Assembly (NCBI GenBank): GCA_001179505.1
Contig: CDMY01000333.1
Span: forward strand, 52,294-116,293
Origin: Vitrella brassicaformis
Taxonomy: Eukaryota > Sar > Vitrellaceae
Length of the DNA: 64,000 nucleotides
Reading direction: 5' to 3'
Part shown: one piece after another, positions 1 to 13,361 of the stretch
How positions within the stretch are numbered: position 1 is the stretch's first letter
Layout: every line of letters begins with the position of its first letter
The notes under the pieces: model-generated
Told to the model about the DNA's origin: nothing
Databases searched by the model: none
Seen by the model: only the letters and a program-made list of their open reading frames with translations
Position numbers and translations under genes: made by a program

Positions 1-1613
1 CTGTCGGAGGTACATATATAGACAGACCGACAGACAGACAGACAGACAGACAGGGTGTTGTCTGTCTGTCTATGTCTCCTCCCTCCCTCACTGCATGTGC
101 TGCAGATCCCCTGAACCGCACTCACCTCTCATCCGCCAAGTTCGCCCGCTTCCTCCGTGAGACGGGCATTGTGGCCTCACGCCCCTCCCTGCAGCAGACC
201 AAACTCACAGAACTGACCAACGACACCACCAACCAAGATGGCAGCAACATCCGCCCCCTGCCCCTCCGCGTGCTGCCCGCCCCGGCCCTCACCCAGGTGC
301 AGGCCGACCTGCTCTTCGTGCGACACACCAAGGCCGCCACCACACTGCCCAAGACGGGGCTGAGTGCCGTGCCGTCGCAGGGAGACAAGGGCGACGATGA
401 GAGGAGGTCTGGGGTGGGGGCTGGGATGGTGCGCAGCACAAGGCATCACATGGAGCTGCACCAGTGGTTAAAGGTCGATGAGAAAAGGACACATACAATA
501 CACTCGCCTTAGCCAAAAACGTCCATGTCTCGCTTTTGTGTGTGTTTCCAGGCGTTGAAGGAGTTGTCTCGCGAGGTGCATGCGGCGATGGAGAGCGAGA
601 ACCCCTCACCCATGGACTCCCTCACCACTCACATCCTCAAACCCCTGTGCGACGCAACCGTCGCCAAGGACCATACCGCCGAGACAGCGGAGGTCAAGGC
701 CATCAACACCGACCCCCTCGTGAAGGAGCTGCTCGCATCCATCCGCCCCCGCGTGAAGCAGCTCTTCACCCACTACGCACGGGGCGGCCACTCCCTGCCC
801 CTGTCGGGCTTCCAGCAGCTGTGTGCCGACTTCGACGTGTCGGAGCTGCTGGCCCCAGTGACCATCCAGCGCACATACTGGAGTGCTGTCTCGGCCGGCA
901 ACGAGGAGGACAGGAAGATCGAGGCCAATGAGATGAGCTTCACGGCCTTCCAGCTTGCCGTGGTCACCCTGGCCAGCAAGGCCCCTGTGCCGGAGTTCAC
1001 CGATAGCGAGAAGAGCCAGTGTGTGAGTGCGGCGCACGAGCACTTCAAGATTGCCCCTCATCTCGCCCCCGCTGCATACGCCTCCGAGACATACATATCC
1101 CTGCTGTTCTTCCTGTCGCGTCTCAACGCGTCGAGTGCGGCCGCGCGCTTCCTGCCTCCCCCTCTGCCGACAGCCGCACCCGAAACTACCTGGACAGTGC
1201 TGCGGGAAGGTGCGCACGCGACAACACAAGTCACAACACCACAGGTTGTAGACATGTCTCTTCTTCTGTGTCCATGTCTTGCTGTCTGTTCGGCAGTGAT
1301 CGAGGGCAAGCCCGGCCAGACGAACGGCACGACACCCACGCCAAAGGCGGCCACAGGTGCAGGGACCCTCTTCGCGCTGCCCCCGCTGCCACTGGCCATG
1401 GCTCCCCACGGCACACACTCACGCACACGGACGACAGCGAGGCGCACCATAGCCATTCACCATGGGGGGACGGTGGGGGTGGGTGCGAGGGCGGGCGCCG
1501 GTGCGGCAGGGCCAGCTGCGGATAGGGCCGCCGAGGAAGGAGACAAGAAGGGCAGCGGTGTGGTGGTGGGCGGCTGGTCGGATATCAAGGCCGCCCTGGA
1601 GGAGCTCGAATGA
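1..1613 (+). CDS. EF-hand/p25-alpha-like protein, 3' part (5' exon outside window)
   Basis: The window opens inside an intron. Exons read as 106-473, 552-1209 and 1297-1613, joined by GT-AG introns that keep frame; the stop is TGA at 1611-1613. The protein repeats a module of a helix ending in a Gly plus hydrophobic residue (FARFLRETGIV), a second helix (QADLLFVRHTK) and a closing motif of the form M-x-[LF]-x-x-[FW]-x-x-A (MELHQWLKALKEL, then MSFTAFQLAVVTLA). This layout resembles p25-alpha (TPPP) and EF-hand-like folds of protists, but no canonical calcium loop is visible. The C-terminal third is Gly/Ala/Thr-rich. The first coding exon, missing here, can be inferred from the inverted copy at 62377 (begins MSLRHFLDVMVLA). 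Function is unproven; the family call is inference. Confidence 0.6.
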
Positions 1614-2539
1614 GCATAACACAGATAGATGAAATGATAAGAGACAGACAGACAGGCAGGCAGGACTGAGTGGGGCGGTCGATGATATTGATATGTATAA
1701 TGGTGACGGCCTTTTCTAATCTCAAGGTGGACGTGGCGGAAAGAGTAGGGAGCCATGGGATGGGCGGTGGGTCAGTGGGCCTCTTTCTTTTTACTCTAAG
1801 CTTTGTTTTGTTTTATTTTCCCAACCTTGCAGGAAGATACAAACAAGGAGAGAGCGATGGAATGCAGGATACGGAAACGATCGCTGACGGACAGTGGCAC
1901 ACACACACATAATGAATGATGCATGATCGCGCTTCAAGTAGTGGATCGGATCCGCCGTCCGTCATCATGTAAGGACCCATTTGTCCATCCATCCAGTCCA
2001 CCACGCAACGAACAAAACTGCCCCTCGTGAACACGTGTGCGTCCAATCAGAGCCATCGACACTAGCCAACACGCCACGCATTCACGCAGCACACCAGCCG
2101 TCCCAACTCAGTCACTACACTAACCCCCCACGCAATCCATACCCCCTCCCCNNNNNNNNNNNNNNNNNNNNNNNNNNNNNNNNNNNNNNNNNNNNNNNNN
2201 NNNNNNNNNNNNNNNNNNNNNNNNNNNNNNNNNNNNNNNNNNNNNNNNNNNNNNNNNNNNNNNNNNNNNNNNNNNNNNNNNNNNNNNNNNNNNNNNNNNN
2301 NNNNNNNNNNNNNNNNNNNNNNNNNNNNNNNNNNNNNNNNNNNNNNNNNNNNNNNNNNNNNNNNNNNNNNNNNNNNNNNNNNNNNNNNNNNNNNNNNNNN
2401 NNNNNNNNNNNNNNNNNNNNNNNNNNNNNNNNNNNNNNNNNNNNNNNNNNNCTCCCCCCCCACCACCACACACACTCTCACAGAACTAACTCCCCCTCCC
2501 AGCCCCCTCCCTCTCCCGTGTGTGTCTGCCTATCTCTTC
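1614..2539. other. Spacer with assembly gap
   Basis: Non-coding stretch between the convergent ends of the first two genes. It contains (GACA)n and C-rich runs and a block of exactly 300 N at 2152-2451. I see no coding exon, tRNA or other RNA gene in the readable parts. Confidence 0.7.
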
Positions 2540-4876
2540 TTATCCGTATCGCGGGGGCATCTGCATGTGTGGGTGGTGGAAGATGGGTGGCATCGGGAGG
2601 TTGGGTGTGGAGCCGATCATCCCCGCGGGGGGCGGCGGCCGCACCACCGCCCCCGAAGGGGCCCCTCCAGGTCCGGGTCCTCCCCCCAGCATGCTCGTCG
2701 AAGTGTAGCTCACCTGAGACCTGACACAAAGGAAGGAAAACACCGAGAGAGGTACATACCGGTGAGTGATGAGCTGTGTCCCCGCTACTCCCCCCACCTG
2801 TTGCTTGCGACACCGCCCGCAGCACCACCCTCTGACAGACACAACAAAGGCAGCAGAGGATACACACCCACCCACATGTGTATGTGTATGTGTATGTGTG
2901 TGTGTGATCGATCACATCACATGACGTACGTTGTCCCGATGCTCCCCTTGACTGCGGTCCCTCCTTGAGATTGGCGGTGGACACGGTCTGGAATGGGTCC
3001 TGCTGCTGCTGCTGCTGCTGTGGGAGGCGGAGTCCCCCGCTGTGGGGGCTGTGGCGCACACTCAGAGCCTGCGCCGGGGGCAGGTTCTGACGGGCCGTCA
3101 CGTCGCCGCGGTCAAAACGGCCCTTGAGCAATGTCAACTGATGGAGTGGACACACACACAGACAAACAGACAGACAGACAGACAGGTAGACAGACAGATG
3201 AGCAGAGTCGGATGTGTGTATGTGTTGGGGTGTGTGGGGTCTGGTTGGTGGGGTGGGTTGCCTCGTTAGTTGCTCGAGCTAGGTTGGTGTGGAGACCCTC
3301 AACTTGAGCCTACAGGTCAAGGCAGATAGATATGGGGAGGGGGTGTGTGTGTGTGTGTGTGTGCGGTGGTCAGTTGCCTGTAGGTGTTCCTGCATCTGAA
3401 GTGAGCGCCGCTTATGGCCCTCCAACACACCCAACCTGCACTCACGGACACGACAGCGACAGAAGGCAACAAACATTAGCAGCAGGTGAATGGGTGGGGG
3501 GGGGCCTCTCTGTCATTCCTCTCTCTCTCACTTAGATTCGATCTTGTTGATGAGCGACTGCATGTGCTTCCGGTGGTCCGACACGTCATCCTTCGCCTCC
3601 TGCACACACACACACACACACACACATAAAGACAGTCTGTCGGGTTCTTTTCATCAGATCAATGGATGGACGGATGGACGGATGGATGGATGGCTGGTTT
3701 GGTCTCGGCACCCACCAATATGCCCGCGTCCGTGACCCGTTTGAGGTGTTCGAGCGCCACCTGCAGCTCGCCCACCTTATCAGTCATATTGCCAACCTGC
3801 TCAACGATGCTAGACAACTACACATGACCCCCACACCCACACCCCCACACACGCACACACAGAGGGACAAGACACACGAGTGAACCCCATTGCCATCCAT
3901 CTCATTGTATGTGTGTGTGCCTGGATGTGTGTGTGTGGGTTACTTTGTGGTCGAGTGCCTGTAGGTTTCTGTTAGCGGTTTGGTCCTTGGCGCGCAGTTC
4001 GCGGCGGATGTCCTCCCCCTCGTGCCGCAGATGCACCACCGACTGCTTCACGCTACCCAACTCACTCGACAACTGACACAAGACACATCCATAGAAACGT
4101 GTGTGCGCCTGTGGAGGGGAGGTGGCTTTTTGGTTGGTAGGCAGGCACCTTCTGCTGGTTGGTGAATTCTCGTTGGTTGAGTGCCTGCAGTTCCTCAGCT
4201 ACGTCCTGGATGGCCTGCTTGGCCGTCGACACGTCCTCCTTCTCCTGAGCCTCCAAACGGTCCTTCTCCTGACCACCGACAAACACACAACACACCAACA
4301 CAACACACACATCACAATGAGTCTCCCATCCCAGCCCTCCTGCGAAGGGGTGTACAGTACACCAACCATACATACCTCTGCGAGTTGCATGACTTTGTCC
4401 CTGAGGGTCTTGAGCTCCTGCTGCGTCTGGGTCAGAGTGCTCTGCAGGGTGTGCTGGCTGGAGGAGGCGGCCTTCTTGAGCTCCGACAGCGATGTGGCGT
4501 GCGCCTGGAGCCCCTCGCGCAGCATGCGAATGTCACCCGCCACGTCTTCCGGCTGAGCCCCCAAAGGAGCACCGGGGTGCGACGCACGAACCTAGTAGGA
4601 TACATACACAACAACACAACAACACAACACACACAACAGGACCATTGATCAGCCATTACATTACGGCGTTCAGCTCACGTTGATGTTGGGCGCCCGCAAG
4701 CCGGTTCCTGAGGTGGATCTGACGACCTGTGCAGGCGTGAATGGCGGGAGTGCGATGGAGCTGGGGGGGCCGCCGGGTGTGGGAGCGGGCGAGCCTCCCG
4801 GGCCCGGCTGCAGGCGAAGCTGGGTGGGAGGCAGCGCCACAGGGCGCCCCGGCAGACCGGGCGGCGGGAAGTACAT
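2540..4876 (-). CDS. Coiled-coil protein with proline-rich ends
   Basis: Multi-exon gene read from ATG 4876-4874 down to a stop at 2540. The first exon (4876-4679) is Pro/Gly-rich (MYFPPPGLPGRPV...). It is followed by short exons rich in heptad-like Leu/Glu/Gln/Lys: about 4591-4377 (DIRMLREGLQAHATSLSELK, TQTQQELKTLRDKVMQLAE), about 4272-4150, about 4072-3943, about 3816-3713, about 3600-3533 and others. All are bounded by GT-AG sites. Near 3130-2965 a polyglutamine tract of seven Gln lies inside an exon. The tail ends in a Pro/Met/His-rich segment (PPIFHHPHMQMPPRYG). A long central coiled coil suggests a structural or cytoskeletal role. No family is recognised. It is divergent from the gene at 5168 across 291 bp. 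Internal splice sites are approximate. Confidence 0.65.
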
Positions 4877-5167
4877 TCTACCTGAACAGACGATGGGGAA
4901 TGCATGGAATTATGGTCCTTCTTCGTTTCTCCGGTCATTTGCCCTTCCTTACCCTTTCAAGTGGGTCCGCAGAGAGGCCGCTACGTGAACATCACACAAC
5001 CGACTCGTCTGTTTACACGGCAACTGCGAGCTCAGAAAGGTTGAGCTGAGGAATGTCATGGAATGTCATGCATGTCGAGGCAAGGGCGCGTGCACTTCAG
5101 CTACAGCCGCAAACCAGGCAACGATCCCCGTGATCTGCCAGTGATCTGCCGCTCGTAAGGCGCTGAC
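4877..5167. promoter_or_regulatory. Shared divergent upstream region with GCGAGCT motif
   Basis: A 291-bp spacer between head-to-head genes. TGCGAGCTCAG lies at 5025-5035, about midway between the two start codons. The same core occurs in five other divergent spacers of this window. The spacer also has a short direct repeat, ggaatgtcat, near 5050-5070. Confidence 0.4.
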
Positions 5168-8100
5168 ATGCTGTCATTGTGGTCCCTTCAGCGAGTGGTG
5201 AGGCTCAAGACATCCGCACAAGACACCCGCCGCCCAGACGCCAGCATCCACCTCGTCGCACGGCGATGCTGCCCCGCCTATGAGCTGCTCGCCGTCGGCC
5301 TCAGCACGCCCCACGTGCTCATCCGGTTCTGCTCAGGCGGCAGCAGAGATGCCCTGCTGGTCACTATCGGCCTCCCCGACGACGGACCTCTGTCAGCCAT
5401 GGACCTCTCGCCCGACGGCCAGATCCTCGTCGGCGCCACGGTGTCGCGCCAGGTGGTGGTCATTCCCGTCATGCAGCACGTGAGGCACCACCTGGCCTCC
5501 CACCCTGCAGCGTCGAGGGCGTCTGCTGGCGGGATCGCGGGGCTGCTCTCGTCGTTCACACTCGTGAGGTGGGTGGACAACGGCCTTCCCACGACGGCAG
5601 AGATCCGCACCATCGGCGTCCCCTCCCTCACTGCCGATCCCACGGGCGTGTCCTATGCCGTCTGGTGGGCGGCCGACGTGCAGCGCGGCGACAGACAGAG
5701 GCGGAAGAGCTCTATTGGTGTCGGTGGCGGCGAGGGGCGTGCCGATTACGTGTTTCTGAGCACCTTTGCTGGTCGGCTGGTGTGCTTCCATCTGGGGACG
5801 ATAAGCGAGGTGTTTCAGCTGCAGATCCCCACCAACGCGAGCATCGTGTCGATGGAGCTCTGTGAGACGGCTGAGGCCTCCTGGCTGCTGCTCGAGACAG
5901 TGAGGGAGCCCAGAATGTGGCGCCTGCCGCTGAGGGTGCCGGGCGGCGGGGAAGGCACAGACGGGGCGCAGTGGATTGTGGAGGGCGACAAGAGGAGGGC
6001 CGGCATGCCGCCGTTCGAGTGGGAGGCTGTCAACGTCGCTGCGCAGCAAAAACTTCGCGTGCAGGTGCGCCAGCCTCAAAGGGTAACAAGAGATCAGCAG
6101 TCACGCATTTGCTGTGTGTTTGTCGCAGCACCGGCGGCAGGGCGGCAGTGGTGGATCTCCCTCCAGCAGCGAGGCACCTGCCCCCTCCTCCCAGCAGTGT
6201 GTGATCGGCTGTCTGCAGCCCTCGTCCAATGAGATCATCCTCTCGCCCCCGTCCATGCCCGACTGCCCTTTCGCCAAGATACCCCTCCCACCCCCACCTG
6301 AAGATGCGCAGGCGGGCGTGGCTGCTTCTGGTGCTGGTCGTGGCGGTGTGGAGGGCGGCGTGAGTGTGCAGCTGTACGATGCCGTCATTCTGCGTGGCGG
6401 GTGTGTGCTCACCCTCGCCAACGTCAAGGGCGGTAGCGACGGACACACCGTCGTCACACTGTGGACGGCGCGCCCCTCGGCACTGGTATGGTATCATGCG
6501 TCGAGATCCACGCCTGCCTGCCCGTTTGTGTATCTGGTGTTCTGTCTGTTGTGCCTGCCCTGTGTGTGATTCACTCAGTCTGATTCCAGCCCCCAGTGGC
6601 ACAACGCGCGCATCCAGGAGTTCTGTCTGCCGCCGGGGCAGCGGGTGCTCGGCTCCCTGCCGGGCTACGACTACGAGCCAGCCTTCACGGCAGATGACGA
6701 CAGCACTGAGGGCCGCGATCGCGAGGGCAGCACGTGGGCCTTCCTGTGGACGGTCGAGTGTGTGTATGTGCTGCGGGGCGCGACGGCCGCCATGTGCAGC
6801 CAGCTGGAAGAAGCCATGTTCCTCGGAGTCGTCATCCAGGTGCGCATGGCATGAAGGCCGAAAATGGGACCACCCTGACGACTGGCTGAGTACGGTTGAT
6901 TGCACTCGTGTGTGTGTTTTGTGTTTGTGTGTGCAGAATATTCTTGATGAGGAGTCTGATGGTACTGAGGGGTCGGACACGTCACCCAAGAGCCCACACC
7001 CGCCATGGAACGGCCGCACCTCACCCACGCGAGAACCTGCCGCCGACGCCGGTGGGGGCAGCCCTCTGCTCAACGGCGTCCCGGCAGGCGCCGAGGGGAC
7101 CGTTTCCCCATCTGAGCGGGAAAGGTACAAACCAGGAAAGAGGTGCCGGGAGAGAGAGAGAGAGACCCATGGATGTGTGTCTATCGCCTTTCTGTTGTGT
7201 TCGGCAGCCGGCCCAGCCGTGATCGTCGATCGTCCCTGCAGAGGTTCGTTGGTCCTGGATCGCTGCTCGACCTGCAACAAGGTAAGGTACCAAGCGAATG
7301 AAGGGAACACCTGACACCTGATATATCAGCAACTCTCCCCTCCCCCTCCCTGTCGGTCTGATGCGTGCAGGCCTTCCCTTGCTGTGTTGGGCGCTTGACC
7401 TGGACTTCGATGCCGTCGTCACATCTGGCGGATCGCGGTTCTTCGTGTCCAGCGAAGCGCCAGCCTGGACACCCACCCTGGTCAAGAACCGACTCACCGG
7501 ACCTAATGACGTCAGAAAATTCGCTCTCGAGGTACATACACAATTCTCCCAGCCGGGACCATAACCACAGCACACCACAGCACAGCACAGCATCTGTCTG
7601 TGTGCGATCGATTAGGTGTGGGGGCTGGTTGGCCAAGTATCGCTCGACACGCTCCACCGGACCCTCTTGGCTGTCCCCTGGGAGCCGTCGGCCGCGCCAT
7701 TCGCCGCTCGGCTGCTGCAGCTGCTGACGGACCACTGGGGGGAGCAGTCGGCCATGCAGCCAGCCAGCCACCGGTGGTACCTCAAGAACATCGCATTCCT
7801 CCTCGCACTGAGGCACATCGAAATGGAGAGGGCGCTCGGACGAGACCACTCTGGCCCCCAAGACAGAGACAGTGAGGGCGATCTCCTTGAGTGGGCGGAC
7901 GATGTGAGCCGGAGGGCGATTGGCGGGGCTGTGGGGTCCGACCCCGACCACCCGTTCAAGTGTTCGTATCCGTTGTACACGGAGTGGGTCAAGAGGGAAC
8001 TCAGGGCGTGGCGGGCCTCCCAGCAGCATATGGGAGGGGAGCCGGCCGTCCAGCAGCCCTTTCAAGACAAACGGCATGAGGAGGGGGAACTGGATGTTGA

Positions 8101-10350
8101 TGATGTCGCCATGCCCCCACCACTGGAGTTGCCGGAGGGTCGTGTCGGCATCGATGTGTCCGGCGAGGAGGCTGCTGAGCCTCGAACAGAGGTGGAGGGT
8201 GGTCCTGCGTCCGCTCCTGCTGCTGCTGAAAGCGCCGAGCTGCGAGACGGAGAGCCGCCCTTAGGCAAGAAAGGTGAGTGAGGAATCGACGATGCACAGA
8301 CAGATGTGGCGGGACGGACGGGCACAATGATGGGGTGGACGTTCCTTCAGTTGTTCACTGGCCTGACGATCTCGATCGCACCATGTCGCTGCTCCTGCCC
8401 TTCAAACTCCAGTAAGTCAGTACATACTTGAGCCACACAAGTCTGTCTCATGAGGCACAAAGAAAGATGCCCTGCCCACTGAGCAGCGTCTGTCTTATTT
8501 GATGTGATGCAGGGTCCTCTCCCATTGCCGCGGCGGCCGGTCGCACCGGAAGTTTGAGTACACGCCGGCCACGACCGTGCACCTGGTCAGGTGCATCTCC
8601 CGCTCAGTCGCCCAGAGCCTCACCGCCCCCGATGAGAGTCCCCAAGCCTCCCTGGGCCCCCTGTTCTTCGGCCTCTTCTGGGAGCTCCTGACGCACCGCA
8701 ACCATGATGCGGGTGACGATGCATTGCGTGGATATCGCTACGACAGGGACGCCTCTGACGAGCACCGTGTGCTGCCTGACGGGCGGCCACAGCTGATGGA
8801 GGCAGTGGACCTGGCGAGACAGCCGCTGCATCTGGTGCTGCTAGCCGTGGTGACACTGGTCAGCTCTCTCCGGGATATAATGGCGACTCTGATGAAGGCG
8901 GAACCTGACACCTCCGGCGCCGCTGCCGTCGAGGGCCTGGTCCGTGTCACTTGGGAGGCCCTCTACGCCTTCTTCTGCTGCTGGAAGCTGGCCATCGCCG
9001 ACACCCCCTGTGCCCTGCACGTCAAGGGCGTCCGGGCGTCGTCTGAGGGGCAGGAGGGAGCTTCGTCACACTGTATTCACACGTCAGCCCTCGACCTGGT
9101 GCATGGAGTCGCCAGAAGGCCCGACGCTGCATCATCACAGAGGCGGCCGACAGCACTGGTCACTTCCAGCGACCGTGTGGCTGAGGGAGCGGAGAATGAG
9201 GGGGCCAGGCTCGTCAGAGTGGTCCCGAACGCTCTGGAGACCTTCATCGCAAGGCACTGCGACGGGCCACCCTCCCCTCACCAGTCGCCTGCCGATCCGG
9301 CTCTCGACGCCATGGCCCTCTGCATACCCCATCACATAGACGGCACACATGAGGGTGCTGAAGGCGACGGGCGGCCGTCAGCCTCCCTGGGTCAGTCGTT
9401 CGCCGCCTGCAGCAGCGACAGCCACAGCATGTGGTCCAGCAGCTCTGTCACCGATGAGGAGGAAGACGATCGCCTGAGCGCCCTCGACCATGACGGCGAC
9501 AACACGGCCGCCAGTGGGTACGCCACCCCCTCCCATACCCCTGCGGTGCTGAGGCGGATGCGGCGACATCGGCCGATCAAGGGGGGTGCAACGAGTCTCA
9601 AGCAGGGGTTCGGGGTGAGGTTGGAGGCGACGCCTTTGATGGTGCTCTATGGCCTGCAGCACTTCGTCATGAGCAAGTGGCCGGCGGGGGTCGATCAAGC
9701 GGCTGTAGCTGACGGAAGTCCACCCTCGTCGGTTGATGCAGTGGCTGCGGTGGATGTGGGCGACTGGATGGATGCTGTGGGGTCATGCAGCGACAGAGAG
9801 GCCCTTCGGTCCCTCTGGGAAGGGTCGGCTCGGTCGGCGGTGTCTGTCGAGAGGCTTCTCGGCACCCAAGAAGCTGCAGGCAGCGACGGCAGGGCGTGCG
9901 AAGGGTGGGATGTCACATCCAACAGGGTGCGCAGAGCCCCCACACACACTTGCGTAAGAGATCTTTTGTGTGCCTTGCCCGTTCAGGCGGCGTGTGATGA
10001 GGGCGTCCGTGAGCTGTCGCGGGTGTGGCGGTGCGGCCTCGGCGAGTGTGCCGGGTTCAGTGGGGGGATGCTGCTGGCCTGGATGGTAGGTGAAACCACC
10101 CACCACCACCCACCATCCACAGCTACTGACTATGTGTCTGTGTGAGTGTGTCTTTGTCGGTCAGGCGTGGAGGCATCCGTGGCTGTTCAGCGATCTCCCA
10201 TGGACGCCACATTTCCGACTCTACCTCACTCATGTGAGCAGCCGAGCACCCCAAGCCACCCACCAGTCAGAACGCCCCTGACTTCCTGTGTGGCTGGTGG
10301 GTTGTGTTCAGTGGAAGCGGCGTGTGTGTTCGCAATGTCGATGTGACTAG
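5168..10350 (+). CDS. Large protein with beta-propeller-like N-terminus, unidentified
   Basis: ATG at 5168; the last exon, 10312-10350, ends in TAG. The first exon (5168 to about 6081) encodes about 300 residues with WD/propeller-like strands, e.g. LSAMDLSPDGQILVGATVS and DYVFLSTFAGRLVCFHLG. Further exons, about 6127-6486, 6590-6838, 6936-7125, 7371-7531 and 7616-8270, carry acidic and Pro/Ser-rich stretches plus helical parts. A long exon from about 8513 holds helices such as PLHLVLLAVVTLVSSLRDIM and an acidic Ser-rich linker near 9430-9500. Short terminal exons follow at about 9987, 10165 and 10312. A propeller followed by helical repeats is typical of trafficking or scaffolding subunits (RMC1-, HPS- or Rab3GAP2-like). 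I cannot match it securely to any, so no function is assigned. One gene is the simplest reading, but a split into two is not excluded. Confidence 0.55.
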
Positions 10351-11306
10351 AGGCGAATGAGGATGTGGCGTGGCTGGCGTGTGGTGGTGTGTGGCCTTCC
10401 TTGTCTGTCTTTATCTATCCGGCTTCCATCGAGTGTGTGTAGCTGAATGTGTTTGTCGTCTTGGTGGTGTGTGTAGATAGTGAGTGGTTGGTACTTACTG
10501 AGTGGTGGGTGACGGTATGTGCATGCTGAGGCGATGCGTCTCTTACCGATAAATGAGGCAACGTCGGCCCTGTATCACAAGTTCTGTGATGCAAGGCCAG
10601 CCTTGCCACACCGAGCGGTAGGGACGCACGCGCAGCTGACTGACACATATAGGCTTGGAGAGGAGAGCTACCTCGTGTGATTGTGTCACGTCGCTCTTTC
10701 GGCTTCAATCGATTGGTCTGAGTGAGATGAGTGGGAGGCAGAGGCCAGCACTGACTCCCGGATGGACAGGCAAACAAAGTGCATCCAAGACGCGTTGACG
10801 CGTCCTTGATGCTCTGAGTCTGCCAGTCCATCGGTGAGGATTAGTGGCCCCCTGCCGCTCTGGTAACTAACGGTTGTGATGACTGTCCATTCATTCATCT
10901 GGCTGACGTGATTTGGTTCACATCACACATGCATCAATCACATCACATCCATTGTCCATCCGTCTCAGCAACACACAGCTGTACTGTACACGCAGAGCAA
11001 TCGCGTCAGGCAACACGCTGTGCTCATGTAGGCACCCATTTACAAACATGGTGGAAAATCTCACATGCTCGTCTACACACACACATGCGGTTTTCTGTTC
11101 TTCACACCACACACGCAGGCAGGGAGACACAGCCGGCACCCTTTCCTTGCACAAACACGCCCAAGTCCATGCGAAAGCCGGTGGCGGACACCGAAGTCCA
11201 CCCGATCGACCATGTCGTCTCTGTCGTCGTGCCTGCACCTGCCCTTGCGACGCTTCACAACACTGAACCAAAGCGGCTCTGCCGACCGGTCGGTCGGCTG
11301 CTGTCC
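10351..11306. other. Spacer without recognisable genes
   Basis: Convergent spacer between two gene ends. Only simple repeats and stray ORFs with low-complexity translations are present. No conserved protein, tRNA-like cloverleaf or transposon end is seen. Confidence 0.6.
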
Positions 11307-13361
11307 TCACTGGTCTCTGGGCGCTGACGCGTGTCGTTCGTCAGGGCTCATCAGTGGCTCGGCAGCCTCATCAGCAGCAAGTCCACCATGCCTCATCACC
11401 TTGCGCACCCGCCGGACCGCCTGCCGCACCTGTGATGTGATCGTGCCGATGTCAAGTGCCACGAGGACAGCACTCGAGACCATCCCGACTGCAGCCACAC
11501 CAGCCAAGGTGAAATACATCTGATGGATGAGAGGAATAATTATTCGAGCAGGCAGAGGCAGCTGGGCTGCATGTAACGACGTTGTGCAGGGTGGGTGGGG
11601 GGGCCTGCTGTTCACTCACCTTTCGGATTTTCGCTTCCTGCAAATGGTGTTCCTTGACAGTGAGCAGCACCGCCACGGTGACAACAGTGGCCGGAAAGTG
11701 AAACAGCTTCTGGATCGTCAGCCTCCCTATCACAACAACCACAACCACAACCACACACACACTTGCCCCTGCCCTCCCGGCTACGTCTGTTCTTCTCTGT
11801 CTTTCCCCTTGTATACCTTGTTGTGGGAGTGTCAAAGCGCGGAGATTGAAGAAAGAGGTGTAGTGCATCCCAGCACAGAGCTCCTGCAGAAGGATAGCCG
11901 CCAGCCGGCTGGCCTTGCTCGAAGCGAAGCCCGCCAAAAGGTACGCACACACCAGCACCGTGTTGTAGATGCAGGTCGGCACTGTGATGACCGCCCTGTG
12001 CTCGTCGGCGTGGGCGGTGTCCCCATCAGCATGCTCAAAGAGAGACGATATGTGCCCGCCGATCCCCACAGCGACCATCATCGCGGCAAACAAGATTCCC
12101 ACCTCGGTGTCTGGCGGGAGGGAGGGGGTCCACAGGAAGATAAACACGTAGAGGGCGGAGTCGAAGCACGTCTGGATGACGCCGACACACGCCACCTGCA
12201 CACACACACACACACACGCGCAGTATGAAAGACCAATCAATGGACGAACTGTGTGTCTGGCGGAAATACTGCAGATGCTTACACGTGTGTCGGTAAGGGG
12301 CACCATCAGCGCGTTTCTCACCATCTCCCAGAAGTGATGCAACTCATAAGAGTCCTCGTCGCGACCGTGATTCTCCCCCCACGAGAAGCAGATGATGCAT
12401 CCCGACACCACCAGAGCGAGGATACCCAGATAAAAGGGCGCCAATATATCGCCCGTCGTGTGCACAGCGCCCCAAGCGGCCAGGCTGGCCACGATAGCGT
12501 TCAAGCTGTTGCCGGCTGTCATGTGCACGTATGTCTGCATCAGCAGCGCTGGCGCGTACGCTCTGTTGAGGTGTTCGGTGGCCATCCAGGCTTCGAACAC
12601 GTTATAGAGAATCATGACGGACATCCCAGACAGCAGACGCCCGACGAGCAGCAGCCAGAAGTTGTCCAGCAGCATCAGCAGACAGCTGGCCGAGTAGAGT
12701 ACGCAGAACAAGACGCACGTGGCCCGCCGACCTGCATCCACCACACAAGAGCAGACCATGATGCAGTCCGAGGGGCGGCTTCGCGAGGCCACGTGGGGTG
12801 TGGTGTGTGTTCTTCGAACCGACCGAAGTGGTCAGCCAGTGGCGCGACGATGAGTGATGCGGCTGCCTTGAGTTATCAAACAAAATCAACGGGAAGCAAA
12901 CATCGGTTGCGTCAGAGTCGGCACGAGTGGATTCAGGGTGGGATGGCTTACCATGGCGGAGTATCCACTCACGTAGAGGTGACTGATGCTCTCCATTCCA
13001 TGAGGCAAGTTCTTCGCCTCGTATACGCGATACAGGTACGGCCCTTGTACCTGGTCCAAAAATGATGCATCACGCGTGCGTGTCCTGCCTGTGTTTGCGA
13101 GATCCATCAGTGGCCACTCACCCAATCAGAGAACATTCCGGCGAGATAAGCTGCTATGAATGCCAGCTGGAACCGTTTGAAGCCTTCCCTCCCCTGGCCT
13201 TGGAGCACATCGTCCTTGCGGCTGTCTGCATGCACACCCGGTGCACCGGAGCAGAGGCGCGAGAGCCACTTGATAGCACAGATGACAAGCACCACACCGC
13301 ATAGCGTCAGAAAGGCCGCCGTCTCAGACTTCTGGAGCTGATTCGATAGATCAAATGCCAT
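11307..13361 (-). CDS. MFSD5: MFSD5-type major facilitator (molybdate-anion transporter family)
   Basis: ATG 13361-13359, stop 11309-11307. The first exon gives an N-terminal membrane helix (AFLTLCGVVLVICAIKWL). Later exons carry family hallmarks: QGPYLYRVYE, SCVLFCVLYSASCLLMLLDN, MILYNVFEAWMATEH, the FSWGEN motif closing the N-terminal half, and GVIQTCFDSALYVFIFLWTP opening the C-terminal half. Human MFSD5 and its algal homologue MOT2 show the same motifs in this order. The protein has about 12 predicted membrane segments and a cytosolic acidic tail (ADEAAEPLMSPDERH). MFSD5/MOT2 proteins import molybdate for molybdenum-cofactor synthesis; substrate in this organism is inferred. The gene faces CFAP61 across 155 bp. 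Exon joins near 13010, 12720, 12195, 11800 and 11525 follow GT-AG signals. Confidence 0.85.

Noticed and set aside
43-52. Retroposition as the source of the duplicated p25-like gene
   Set aside because: The copy at 61030-62377 retains the introns and intronic (GACA)n repeats and has no poly-A tail, so it arose from DNA.
1981-2724. ORFs running through the N blocks (also at 22860-23878 and 45610-46251)
   Set aside because: They are open only because N codons are not stops. No coding support inside the gaps.
5393-7310. Long antisense ORFs opposite the exons of the 5168 gene
   Set aside because: They are typical GC-rich shadow frames of the plus-strand exons. They lack splice continuity and known domains.
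5168-10350. Assignment of the large gene to RMC1, HPS5 or the Rab3GAP non-catalytic subunit
   Set aside because: Only a generic propeller-plus-helices pattern is shared. I found no diagnostic motif for any of them.
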